Part shown: positions 37,520 through 46,620 of the stretch, piece after piece
Layout of the letters: every line of letters starts with the position of its first letter
Numbering within the stretch: the first letter of the stretch is position 1
Assembly (NCBI GenBank): GCA_024693045.1
Contig: JAILLQ010000019.1
Coordinates: forward strand, 1-64,000
Direction of reading: 5' to 3'
From: Treponema sp.
GTDB taxonomy: Bacteria > Spirochaetota > Spirochaetia > Treponematales > Treponemataceae
Length of the DNA stretch: 64,000 nucleotides
Notes under the pieces: model-generated
Databases searched by the model: none
What the model saw: only the letters and a program-made list of their open reading frames with translations
Told to the model about the DNA's origin: nothing
Made by a program: the position numbers and the translations under genes

Positions 37520-38485
37520 TTAAAAGTCTATTTGCCATTCTCTCTTGAAAGTCATGAAAATCTCCTGTCCCACTTCAAATACTTTTTCAGTGCTCTGACT
37601 ATAGGCTGTAATTTCTTTTGAATTTTCCATTTCGATTTTGTAGCGGAAACGGTCGCCAAAAAAAGTCCTGCTTAAAACTTTTGCCTTTATTTTTCCTTTG
37701 TCTGAATTTAGTGAAATCCATTCAGGGCGAACAAGAAATTTTTTACCTTCTTTTTCAAGAATGTTTGTTCTGCCGGCAAAGCTTGCTGCAAAGAGATTTT
37801 TTGGTTCAAAGTAAATTTTTTGCGGTTCGTCATACTGAATGATTTTTCCCTTCTGCATAAGGGCAATTTTATCAGAAAGACTCAAAGCTTCTTCCTGGTC
37901 ATGGGTAACATAAACAGTTGTTATCTTTAATTTTTCCTGAATTTCTTTTAATTCTTCCCTAACTTTGATTCTTAGGTTTGTGTCCAGGGAAGAAAGTGGT
38001 TCGTCCATAAGTAAGAGTTCAGGTTCAAGAACCAGGGCTCGCCCCAAGGCAACTCTCTGCTGCTGACCACCGGAAAGTTCTGAAGGATAGCGCTTTAGAA
38101 GATTTGTTAATTCAAGATTTTCTGCACTCTTTAAGACAAGTTCCATGTTTTTTTCTTTTTGCCTGCGTGCATTTTCTTTAAGTTTTAAACCGTAAAGAAG
38201 ATTTTCTTCTACCGTAAGATGAGGAAAAAGAGCGTAATCCTGAAAAACCATACCAATCTTTCTGCGGTTTGGAAGAATGCCATTTTGTTCCTGACCCTTG
38301 ATTATAATTTTCCCCTGATTAGGATTTAGAAAACCAGAAATAAGGCGAAGAATTGTTGTTTTGCCGCAGCCACTTTCACCTAGTAGAGTGGTAAATTCTC
38401 CTTCTTCAACCGAAAGGGAAAAATCTTTGATAACCTGTGTTTTTTTATAAGAAAAGCAAATGTCTTTCAATTCAAGAAGCTTCAT
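37520..38485 (-). CDS. Ferric/spermidine-type ABC transporter ATP-binding protein
   Basis: LLGESGCGKTTILRLI, LSGGQQQRVALGRAL, LLLMDEPLSSLD. Confidence 0.93.
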   Translation of the reverse strand: MKLLELKDICFSYKKTQVIKDFSLSVEEGEFTTLLGESGCGKTTILRLISGFLNPNQGKIIIKGQEQNGILPNRRKIGMVFQDYALFPHLTVEENLLYGLKLKENARRQKEKNMELVLKSAENLELTNLLKRYPSELSGGQQQRVALGRALVLEPELLLMDEPLSSLDTNLRIKVREELKEIQEKLKITTVYVTHDQEEALSLSDKIALMQKGKIIQYDEPQKIYFEPKNLFAASFAGRTNILEKEGKKFLVRPEWISLNSDKGKIKAKVLSRTFFGDRFRYKIEMENSKEITAYSQSTEKVFEVGQEIFMTFKREWQIDF

Positions 38486-38491
38486 TTTTAT

Positions 38492-40117
38492 TTACCTCAT
38501 TATTTTTAGGCGTTTTTTGGTAATGAATGTTCCCAAAGCCAGAATTGTAAATGTAATACAAGTAAGAAGTAGGGCGAGGGCAGCAGAATTTCCCCAGTCT
38601 CCCTGTTCAGCAAGGTTTACAATGTTAATTGAAGCAAGGGGAGTATTAAACGAAACTAAAAATATTACAGCACTTAGAGTTCCTGCCCCCCGGATAAAGG
38701 CGTATAAAAAACCGCTGAAAATTCCTGTTTTACTAAGAGGAATTATTATACTCACGAAAGTGAAAAACTGGTTTGCACCTAAAGAACGGGCTCCGTCATC
38801 CAGACTTTTTCGTAACAGAGAATACGACTGGCTTACTATTCTGTAACTGAATGGCAAAAAAGCTACTGTCATTGCAATAATTATAAGTGCACTTGAATTT
38901 TTAAAAGAGACTTTTTGAGATGCAGTTAAGATTGAAAGTCCTAAAAGAGTTCCTGGTATAGCAGAAGGAAGTTGAGCAAAGGAATCCAGAGTCTTTCGTA
39001 AAGGAGCATCAGTTCTGTGTACGATATACGAAGTAAATGAGGCTATGGCTGTTCCTAAAGCTGCTGAAACAATAGAGTATAAGACTGAATTTATTATTCC
39101 TTTTGAATAGCGACCGGAAAGAGCAACTTTTATGTGTTCAAAAGTTAATTGCATATTTATACCCCATAGTTTTTGAAAACTTCCGGCAATAATTGCTATA
39201 AATTGGAGCAGAACGCAGAGTGAAATGAAGTATACAAAGGCACTTAGAAAAAAATCTGCCAGTCTACCGGAAGAAGAATCTCTTATAGTGAGTTTTCCTG
39301 TGTTTATTGCAATTTTACTTCCTTGCTTTTTTAGAAGTCTGTTCTGCAAAAGAAATAAAATAACAGAGGGAATAACGAGTATTATTCCGAGTACGGCACT
39401 TTTTCCTGAATTCAGCCAGCCGGTAAGTTGGTTATAGATTTCAACTGCCAGAACTCTGAATCTTCCTGCTACAATTAATGGATTTCCAAAATCACTAAGT
39501 ACATTTACAGCTATAAAAAGAAAAGATGAAAGAATTCCAGGAATTGAAAGGGGTAGAGTAATTGTAAAAAATATTTTTTTATTGTTTGCACCTAAACTTC
39601 TAGCAGCTTCTTCCAGGTTTGGATTTATAGCACTTAAGTTTTGCAGGCAGATTAAATATGAAAGGGGAAAGAAACTTAATGTTTGTGCTATTAGAAGTCC
39701 AGGAAAGCCGTAAAGAGAAATATCAAGCCCTAAAAGTGTTTTTGTAATAAAGCCCTGGCGTCCAATCAAGAGAATGAAAGAAAGGCCTCCGACAAAGGGT
39801 GGTGTCATCAGGTGGATTAATGGAATCGAGGCAAAAAACTTTTTTCCCGGGACTCTTGCTTTTATTATGGCATAGGCAAAAATATAACCGGTAAGTACAG
39901 AAAGGCTAGAAGAGGCTATACATTCAAGAAGAGTGTTACGCATTGCCTGTCTGAAAATGTGTGAAGAAAAAACGGCTTTAAAATCTTCTGGTCTTGCTGA
40001 AATCAAAACACATACAAGAGGAAAGGCTACAAAAAGGGCAAAAAAGCCGAGAAGTAAAAGCCATATTGCAAGTAGAGAACGGCTGTTTTTTCTAAAGTCG
40101 ATTTTCTTCATATTCAA
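38492..40117 (-). CDS. Ferric-type ABC transporter permease (duplicated permease domain)
   Basis: Two EAA-type loops, EAARSLGANNKKIFFTITLPLSIPG and DGARSLGANQFFTFVSIIIPLSKTG. Confidence 0.92.
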   Translation of the reverse strand: MNMKKIDFRKNSRSLLAIWLLLLGFFALFVAFPLVCVLISARPEDFKAVFSSHIFRQAMRNTLLECIASSSLSVLTGYIFAYAIIKARVPGKKFFASIPLIHLMTPPFVGGLSFILLIGRQGFITKTLLGLDISLYGFPGLLIAQTLSFFPLSYLICLQNLSAINPNLEEAARSLGANNKKIFFTITLPLSIPGILSSFLFIAVNVLSDFGNPLIVAGRFRVLAVEIYNQLTGWLNSGKSAVLGIILVIPSVILFLLQNRLLKKQGSKIAINTGKLTIRDSSSGRLADFFLSAFVYFISLCVLLQFIAIIAGSFQKLWGINMQLTFEHIKVALSGRYSKGIINSVLYSIVSAALGTAIASFTSYIVHRTDAPLRKTLDSFAQLPSAIPGTLLGLSILTASQKVSFKNSSALIIIAMTVAFLPFSYRIVSQSYSLLRKSLDDGARSLGANQFFTFVSIIIPLSKTGIFSGFLYAFIRGAGTLSAVIFLVSFNTPLASINIVNLAEQGDWGNSAALALLLTCITFTILALGTFITKKRLKIMR

Positions 40118-40133
40118 CGTATTTTCTACTTAA

Positions 40134-41132
40134 TTATTTTACAGAAACAGACCACTTTTCGAGTACCTGATTTTTTTCTTCTGCTGCAAGTCTAGAATCA
40201 AAATCAATTAAGTCTATGTCTTCTACAGAAAGAGAGCCTTTTGCAGGGCTAGCATCAGGATTTACTGGAATAGTAAAATCTATTGAACTCATAAGAGTCT
40301 GGGCTTCTGCGGAAAGCATGAAGTCAACAAACTTTTTTGCGTATTCCAGGTGCTTTGCATTTTTTGTAATGGCAATGCAGTCAACGTCTCCAACTGATTG
40401 GGGAGGAGCAATAAGTTCTACATCAAAACCTTCTGACTTGTATTTAGAAAGGGCGTGAAGGTAAGAAATCCCAATTGCATATTCTCCTGTTCCAATGAGT
40501 TTTGCAGGTGCAGAGCCTGAATCTGGAAATTGTCCCACAAGAGGGGCAAGCTTTAAAAGATATTCCCAACCCTTTTCCTGGCCCAAACGCTGAAGCTGAT
40601 TCTGTACAAAAAGATAGGCTGTTGAAGATGCAACTGGATTTGTAAGGACTATCTCTCCCTTGTATTCTTCATTTATTAAATCTTCCCAGCTTTGTGGTAT
40701 TTTGATTTCAGGAAACTTTTCCTGGTATCTTTTTGTATTTATTCCAATACCCAGTGTAAGAAGGCAAAAGCCTGTCCATTTGCCGTCAGCAGAATGTGCG
40801 AAATCAGGGACTTTTTCTGCTAGTGGTGAAATGTATGCTTCCAGGGCACCTTCTGCAGCTGCCTGTATGTGGTATGAACTTGCTCCACCAAGCAAAATGT
40901 CGGCATTCGGATTATCTTTTTCGGCAATGATTCGGTTTACAAGTTCTCCGGTAGTTGCTCTTAAAAAGGTTGCAGGAATCCCAGTTTTCTTCGTAAATAA
41001 GTCGCAGAGGGCCTGGGTTTCTTCTTCATGGATTATTGAATAGATATGTAGTTCTTCTTTTTTCTGGCAGGAGGTTAGAGAAAGAAGAAAAATGAGTGAG
41101 CTCAACAATAAAAATAAAGTAGTTTTTTTCAT
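40134..41132 (-). CDS. Ferric-type ABC transporter substrate-binding lipoprotein
   Basis: MKKTTLFLLLSSLIFLLSLTSCQKKEELHIYSIIHEEETQAL; start chosen at Met20 of the supplied ORF because the longer ORF runs into a terminator. Confidence 0.9.
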   Translation of the reverse strand: MKKTTLFLLLSSLIFLLSLTSCQKKEELHIYSIIHEEETQALCDLFTKKTGIPATFLRATTGELVNRIIAEKDNPNADILLGGASSYHIQAAAEGALEAYISPLAEKVPDFAHSADGKWTGFCLLTLGIGINTKRYQEKFPEIKIPQSWEDLINEEYKGEIVLTNPVASSTAYLFVQNQLQRLGQEKGWEYLLKLAPLVGQFPDSGSAPAKLIGTGEYAIGISYLHALSKYKSEGFDVELIAPPQSVGDVDCIAITKNAKHLEYAKKFVDFMLSAEAQTLMSSIDFTIPVNPDASPAKGSLSVEDIDLIDFDSRLAAEEKNQVLEKWSVSVK

Positions 41133-41153
41133 TAGTGTTCTCCAAAAAAAACA

Positions 41154-41190
41154 GGTGATTTTTGATATTATAAAAATATAAAAAATCACC
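41154..41190 (-). terminator. Terminator of 41238..41606
   Basis: GGTGATTTTT/AAAAATCACC stem; minus strand continues TGTTTTTTTT. Confidence 0.78.
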
Positions 41191-41237
41191 AGCTTTGGAT
41201 ATAACCAGATTAAGAGAAAAAAGTACTGTTCAAAATT

Positions 41238-41606
41238 TTAGGCGTTAAGACTAAAAAGAGCCCCTGCTTCCGGACGAGCCCCTGCTGCTGCGTAAGGCAT
41301 AACTTCGGCAGCTTTTACAGCCTGTCGAATCTGTGTCTGGTAGTTATCAATCATTGCATCAATCTGTTCAGGACTTGCATTTTTTACAGCTGCCGGCTGT
41401 TTTCCGCTTTTTACTGCTGAAAGGTGGTCTATCAAAGTGTTCAAAATCTGAATTTTTGAAACAGATACTCCGTGCTGCCCCTTATTCGCAACGAATCCAG
41501 AAACATGCTCAAAGTGAGAATATAAAAGTGCACTCTTGCTAACAGGAACGTAGAGTTTGCTTGAAGATGAGGCAATACTGTTATAACTGTTTAATGAGAC
41601 TGACAT
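41238..41606 (-). CDS. Small hypothetical protein
   Basis: RBS-like GGAGG before ATG, own terminator; no recognised family. Confidence 0.65.
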   Translation of the reverse strand: MSVSLNSYNSIASSSSKLYVPVSKSALLYSHFEHVSGFVANKGQHGVSVSKIQILNTLIDHLSAVKSGKQPAAVKNASPEQIDAMIDNYQTQIRQAVKAAEVMPYAAAGARPEAGALFSLNA

Positions 41607-41676
41607 ATTAACCTCCTACATTTAGATAATCGGAGATTGAAAAAAAATGTTTACAGTAATTTTTTAAGAAATATAA

Positions 41677-42942
41677 TTAATAGCCCAGTTTCTTTAAATC
41701 TGAATAGCGTTCTTCGATTGTCTGAACTTTTTTACCAGGAATACCAGCAACAGATTCTTCAATAAATGGCAGTACAACCCTTTCTTTTATGTGTTCCCAG
41801 TTTTCTGGTTTTCTAGGATATACGCAGAATGTTCCTGCTTCAGGAATGTTAGAAAGTAAAGTTGTGTAATAAATTGGCAAAATATGTTCTGTTACGTCTC
41901 TTACAGTAGAAAAACCGCCGAAAAATCCAAAATCCCTGTTATCCGCTTTGATTTGGGTTTTACGCTCAAGGAATTTCTTCTGCATTTCAGAACTGAAAAA
42001 GGTTGAAATGAAATCTGAAGCTTCTGCTTGCTGTGAAGATTTTTTATATATTCCAAGCATTTTTATAGAATCATCCACAGGAATAAGATTTTCATATTCC
42101 AGCCAGCGGAAGTCAATTTTTTCCAGTTGTTCTGGTGTCATAGTGAATAAAGAATCACTTGTGGTGTATGCAAATAAAGTTCTGCCCCCAGTTACTTTTT
42201 TATCATCTGTTACAGAAAGGTACTTGTAGACAAAATCGCTTTCTGTTTGGGTACTTGTATTTTCTTCTGAAATCCATTGGTTCAGAAATGAAATTGATTT
42301 TTGCAACTGGTCCTGATCCCATGAAAATGATCCGTTTTTTTCTTCCCTGAAATTTGAACCTTTCACTTGAGTAACAGTGAACATGAAATTACTGCTGCTC
42401 TGAGGTGCAAAACCTATAGCCGTGTAGGCCCCTTTTTTATTTTTTGTATTAAATTCAGCCCCGGCATTTCTGAGCTGTTCCAGAGAAATAGTATAAGAGT
42501 TTTCAAGTTTAGAAGTGTTTTCCCGGGAAAAAATAATAGCAGGAAGATTGAATGAAACAGGTAAAAGATATTGCGAATGCTTTATTTTTCCTGCGTCCAG
42601 TAAGCTTTTGTAAAAAAAGTTTGATGAAATGTATTTTCTTTCAAAAAGGAAATCTACAGGTTCGAATGTTTTTTTTATGCGGGAATTTCGAAGCCAGTTT
42701 CCTATTATCAAATCCGGCTGAAGTTCATCTCTTACAGGAGGAATGCTGGCTGCAAGGTTATCCTTGTAGACAAGAACAACCTTTGTTTTGTGGTCGCGGT
42801 TGTAGATTTCAAGGAAAGGTGCCATTTCACTGCTGTCGGTCCATATAACCAGACGCTTTTCCTGGACTTTAGAATCACAGGAAACAAATAGTCCGAAAAG
42901 TATAAGGAGACTAAGAACTGACAGCAATGATTTTCTAAGCAC
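41677..42942 (-). CDS. Extracellular solute-binding lipoprotein
   Basis: Lipobox LFVSCDS; periplasmic-binding-like KRLVIWTDSSEMAPFLEIYNRDH. Confidence 0.8.
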   Translation of the reverse strand: MLRKSLLSVLSLLILFGLFVSCDSKVQEKRLVIWTDSSEMAPFLEIYNRDHKTKVVLVYKDNLAASIPPVRDELQPDLIIGNWLRNSRIKKTFEPVDFLFERKYISSNFFYKSLLDAGKIKHSQYLLPVSFNLPAIIFSRENTSKLENSYTISLEQLRNAGAEFNTKNKKGAYTAIGFAPQSSSNFMFTVTQVKGSNFREEKNGSFSWDQDQLQKSISFLNQWISEENTSTQTESDFVYKYLSVTDDKKVTGGRTLFAYTTSDSLFTMTPEQLEKIDFRWLEYENLIPVDDSIKMLGIYKKSSQQAEASDFISTFFSSEMQKKFLERKTQIKADNRDFGFFGGFSTVRDVTEHILPIYYTTLLSNIPEAGTFCVYPRKPENWEHIKERVVLPFIEESVAGIPGKKVQTIEERYSDLKKLGY

Positions 42943-44233
42943 GCTTCATTTCCTCTGCTGTGTTATATATTTCTGTATAAACCTTTTCAATAAGGTTTTC
43001 TTCTATACTAGAGAATGCTACGCGGAGTGTGCATGAATCAATCTGAATTGTACCTATTCCTTTTTCATTCAAAAGTTTCTGGCGTAATTCTTCTGCGTTG
43101 ATTCCTACTGTGTGGAATGACATAAAGTAACCAGAGTTGAAAGGAAGAGCTTCAAGTCCAGAGCATTTGTGAGTATCAACAAATTTTCTTACAACCTTAT
43201 AGCGACCTTCAAGAACTTTTCTGAAAGCTTCTTTTTCAGCATCATTGTTTGGATCCTGGAAAGATTTGAGTATCAGGTTTTGTGAAGGAGTTGCAGCACA
43301 AGAAACTGAAGAACGGATAACGCCCATAAGTTTTTTTGTAAGAGCTTCATACTGTGAATCCGTAAAGCCTTTACATCCGAATGTAAGGAATCCGCAGCGA
43401 AGACCCCATGCGAAATCTTCTTTTGTTGGTCCGTCAGCTTTTACCGCAAGAATGTTTTCATGTAAATCTGCAATGTGGGCAAAAAGGCTTTCAGGCTCAA
43501 TGTCATCTTCATAGTTCAAACCGAAGTAAGCATCATCAGAAATCACCATGATTTTAGCACCGCTGTCTGCAGTTTCTTTAAGGATTCGGCAGAGTTCTTT
43601 TACTTCGCTCTTTGTAGGACTGTATCCAGATGGGTTCTGTGGAAAGTTCAAAATGAGACGAACGGAACTGTATTTTTTTGCTTCCTCTTTTACTGCTTTT
43701 TCAAGTGCAGCAATGTCGAATTTTCCATCTTTGAACATGTCAAACTGATGAAATTCACTTCCGCGTCGAGCTTCTGCGATAAGTACATAGTTATCCCAAC
43801 TTGGGTTTGGAGCAAGCATTGGTTTATCTGCGTCTACAAAAAGGTCCATAATGTATGAAAGACCTGCTGTAAGACCAGGAACAACAACTGGAAGAGATGT
43901 TTTTTTAGCTGCAAGAGAAGGATTCTTTTTAATCTGCTTCTGTTTCCATGCTTCGCGAATTGCAGGAATACCTGCTGTTGGAGCGTAAGCAACAAGTTCA
44001 CTAGAGGTCATTTCAGGAGCCCATTTCTGAACTGAAGGCAAAATAGCTGGTTTTCCGTTAATTACGGTTGTACCGATTGTGCCGTTTGCAACGCTTGCTT
44101 TTTGTTTTGCTTCGCCACCCTGAGAAATGATTCCTCGTGGGAAGTAAATTCGTTTTCCTAAATCAGAGAAGAGAGCTTCTGCTGATGTGTCTTTTAATAA
44201 ATCGTTTAATTCTTGTGCTAAAGGGTTCAACAT
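42935..44233 (-). CDS. Class I/II aminotransferase
   Basis: LNFPQNPSGYSPTKSE, ISDDAYFGLNYED, KADGPTKEDFAWGLRCGF; ATG at 44233 (MLNPLAQEL) preferred over the longer ORF. Confidence 0.85.
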   Translation of the reverse strand: MLNPLAQELNDLLKDTSAEALFSDLGKRIYFPRGIISQGGEAKQKASVANGTIGTTVINGKPAILPSVQKWAPEMTSSELVAYAPTAGIPAIREAWKQKQIKKNPSLAAKKTSLPVVVPGLTAGLSYIMDLFVDADKPMLAPNPSWDNYVLIAEARRGSEFHQFDMFKDGKFDIAALEKAVKEEAKKYSSVRLILNFPQNPSGYSPTKSEVKELCRILKETADSGAKIMVISDDAYFGLNYEDDIEPESLFAHIADLHENILAVKADGPTKEDFAWGLRCGFLTFGCKGFTDSQYEALTKKLMGVIRSSVSCAATPSQNLILKSFQDPNNDAEKEAFRKVLEGRYKVVRKFVDTHKCSGLEALPFNSGYFMSFHTVGINAEELRQKLLNEKGIGTIQIDSCTLRVAFSSIEENLIEKVYTEIYNTAEEMKRA

Positions 44234-44319
44234 GATAAATTGAATTATTCTGAAATGACGATTTATTGTCAATGAAATTACGCTTTTAATTGTATATTTA
44301 TGCAATTTCGGGATTAAAA

Positions 44320-45309
44320 ATGGAAAAAAATAACATAAACGAAGTTGAATTGGAAAATGTTCGCAGTCTAGTAGAAAAATGTCGCCAGGAAGCAAAGAAA
44401 CGCCTTATTGGCCAGGAAGAACTGGTTGAAGGAATTTTGATAGCCTTTGTTGCTGGCGGACACGTTTTGCTTGAAGGCGTTCCGGGTCTTGCAAAGACTT
44501 TGGCTGTAAAAACTTTTGCAGAAATTAGTGGTTTGGATTTTAAGCGTATCCAGTTTACACCTGATTTGCTGCCTGCTGATGTGAGCGGAACTTTGATTTA
44601 TGAACAGGCTAAAGGTTCCTTTAGTGTTCGTAAGGGACCAGTTTTTTCAAATGTGGTTCTTGCTGATGAAATCAACCGTGCTCCAGCAAAAGTTCAGTCA
44701 GCAATGCTGGAAGCGATGGAAGAAAAACAGGTAACAATCGGTGAAGATTCTTATAAATTGCCGGAACCTTTCTTCGTTCTTGCAACTCAGAACCCTATTG
44801 AACAGGAAGGTACCTATAATCTGCCAGAGGCTGAATTAGACCGCTTCCTCTTGAAACTTACTTTGTCATATCCATCTGCAGAAGATGAAATCAAGATTGT
44901 AAAAACCCAGGGGGCAGCTTCTAAGGTTCCTGTAAATCAGGTTCTGTCAGCAAAGGATTTGATTCGTTTTAGAGAATTGAATAATCAGATTGTTTGTGAT
45001 GATAAAATTGTAGAATACATAGTTCAGATTATTTCTGTTACAAGAAAGTCAGAAAAAAAGCAGTCTGAGCATGATATAACCCGTTACATTACTTTTGGGG
45101 CATCTCCTCGAGCAGGAATTGCTATTTTGCAGTGTGCAAAGGCAAAAGCTTTGCTGGCTGGTCGTTCTTTTGTTCTTCCTGAAGATGTAAAAGCTGTTGT
45201 TCCATTAGTATTAAGGCACAGAGTAGTTCTTTCGTATGAAGCTGCCGCCGACAGCATCAGTGCTGATGATATTATAGCAAAGATTTTGGATTTTATTCCG
45301 GTACCTTAG
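44320..45309 (+). CDS. MoxR-family AAA+ ATPase
   Basis: LLEGVPGLAKT, FKRIQFTPDLLPADVSG, DEINRAPAKVQSAMLEAMEE, ATQNPIEQEGTYNLPEAELDRF. Confidence 0.95.
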   Translation: MEKNNINEVELENVRSLVEKCRQEAKKRLIGQEELVEGILIAFVAGGHVLLEGVPGLAKTLAVKTFAEISGLDFKRIQFTPDLLPADVSGTLIYEQAKGSFSVRKGPVFSNVVLADEINRAPAKVQSAMLEAMEEKQVTIGEDSYKLPEPFFVLATQNPIEQEGTYNLPEAELDRFLLKLTLSYPSAEDEIKIVKTQGAASKVPVNQVLSAKDLIRFRELNNQIVCDDKIVEYIVQIISVTRKSEKKQSEHDITRYITFGASPRAGIAILQCAKAKALLAGRSFVLPEDVKAVVPLVLRHRVVLSYEAAADSISADDIIAKILDFIPVP

Positions 45310-45655
45310 AAGCGGAATAACCTCTTCTGAAAGAGCAAACTTGTTCTACGCTTCTAATCAGTTTTCTGACGAAAACTGAAGAACTTGTTCCAAGAGCCGA
45401 AATAACATCTTCTGAAAGAGCAAACTTGTTCTACGGCTCTAATCAGTTTTCTGGAGAAAACTGAAGAACTTGTTCTGGGGAGAGGAATAACATCTTCTGA
45501 AAGAGCAAACTTGTTCTACGCTTCTAATCAGTTTTCTAGAGAAAACTGAAGAACTTGTTCTGGGAGCTTAGAGCCGGAATATCAGTTCTGAAGTAGCAAA
45601 CTTGTTCTACGGCTCTAATCAGTTTCCTGACGAAAACTGAAGAACTTGTTCTGTA
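45308..45655. repeat. Four-copy imperfect tandem repeat with conserved inverted-repeat substructure
   Basis: Shared core AGCAAACTTGTTCTACG(C/G)(T/C)TCTAATCAGTTTYCT-nn-CGAAAACTGAAGAACTTGTTC-like sequence recurs four times; right-arm starts at 45349, 45434, 45529 and 45610. Confidence 0.93.
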
Positions 45656-45702
45656 AGAGGGACTAGGGGTTTGGGTAATAATAAAAGTGATAGGTAGTTT
45701 AT

Positions 45703-46620
45703 ATGCAGCATCTTATTGCAGGTTCTAGAGATTCTCTTTCTCAAAAGGCAAGTTATTTGCGCGTTTGTGCAAGACATCTGGCGGATTCAATGAAATCGGG
45801 CGGATTTCGTTCGCTTTATCATGGCCAGGGAATTGAATTTGCTGGAGTACGCGAATATTTGCGTGGAGATGATGTAAGGTCAATAGACTGGAATGTAACC
45901 GCACGAATGGGAAAACCCTATGTCAAAATGTTTGAAGAAGACCAGGAACTACAGATTTTTTTGATTGTGGACAGGTCTTCTTCTATGTTTATAGGTTCAA
46001 AAGGACGTGTAAAATACGAAACAGCAGCAGAAGTAGCCGCTCTTTTAACACTGGCAGCGGAACAGAACGACAGTCCTGTTGGAGCAGTTTTCTTTGATGG
46101 TAAAATACATTTTTCCTCAAAACCAGAAGCTGGTCGAAGTCAGTCTATGCATCTTCTAACAAAACTAGACGAAGTAGAGCATATAGAAAGGGGTTCTGTA
46201 ATGGGAAATGCCCTAAGTGGAGCCGCTAAGATACTTCGACACCATTCTCTTGTATTTATTCTTTCTGATTTTAGAAGCAGCGGTTGGGAAGAGCCATTTA
46301 AAATTCTTTCACAAAAAAATGATGTTGTTGCTGTTCAAGTAACAGATTCAACCGACTGGGAACTTCCTGCAATGGGTACAGTTCCTTTTGTAGACAGCGA
46401 AAGTGGTAAACGGCTGGTACTTCCAACACTTTCTTCTATATTTAAGTCTGCCTGGAGAGATGATTACAGGAAAAGAAGTTCAAAATTAGAAAATTATTGT
46501 ATCCGACATGGAGCCCGCTATTTTTCTATTTCTACTGAAGAAGATGCAGTAAGAAAATTAACTGATTTTTTTGCCTCTCGTTTTAAATATTCTTCGCCTG
46601 TAAGAGGTGCTGGAAAATGA
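45703..46620 (+). CDS. DUF58-family protein
   Basis: GIEFAGVREYLRGDDVRSIDWNVTARMGKPYVKMFEEDQEL signature. Confidence 0.93.
   Translation: MQHLIAGSRDSLSQKASYLRVCARHLADSMKSGGFRSLYHGQGIEFAGVREYLRGDDVRSIDWNVTARMGKPYVKMFEEDQELQIFLIVDRSSSMFIGSKGRVKYETAAEVAALLTLAAEQNDSPVGAVFFDGKIHFSSKPEAGRSQSMHLLTKLDEVEHIERGSVMGNALSGAAKILRHHSLVFILSDFRSSGWEEPFKILSQKNDVVAVQVTDSTDWELPAMGTVPFVDSESGKRLVLPTLSSIFKSAWRDDYRKRSSKLENYCIRHGARYFSISTEEDAVRKLTDFFASRFKYSSPVRGAGK

Noticed and set aside
41133-41189. Longer N-terminus for the ferric-binding lipoprotein
   Set aside because: The extension runs into the terminator hairpin at 41154-41190; Met at 41132 gives a proper lipoprotein signal peptide.
44234-44395. Longer N-terminus for the aminotransferase
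   Set aside because: The extension crosses the divergent intergenic region and enters moxR; MLNPLAQEL at 44233 is the sensible start.
45308-45463. Conserved peptide frame SSERANLFYxSNQFSxEN in three repeat units
   Set aside because: The units are out of frame with each other and with moxR, no start codon or RBS was seen, and unit 4 breaks the frame; nucleotide pairing explains the conservation better.
45308-45655. CRISPR array interpretation of the tandem repeats
   Set aside because: No unique spacers: the whole unit of about 81-95 bp is repeated, repeats contain several internal hairpins, and no cas genes are in the window.
45308-45655. Integron attC cassette array
   Set aside because: No recognisable RYYYAAC/GTTRRRY simple-site pairing in the expected arrangement, no cassette ORFs between units and no integrase in the window.
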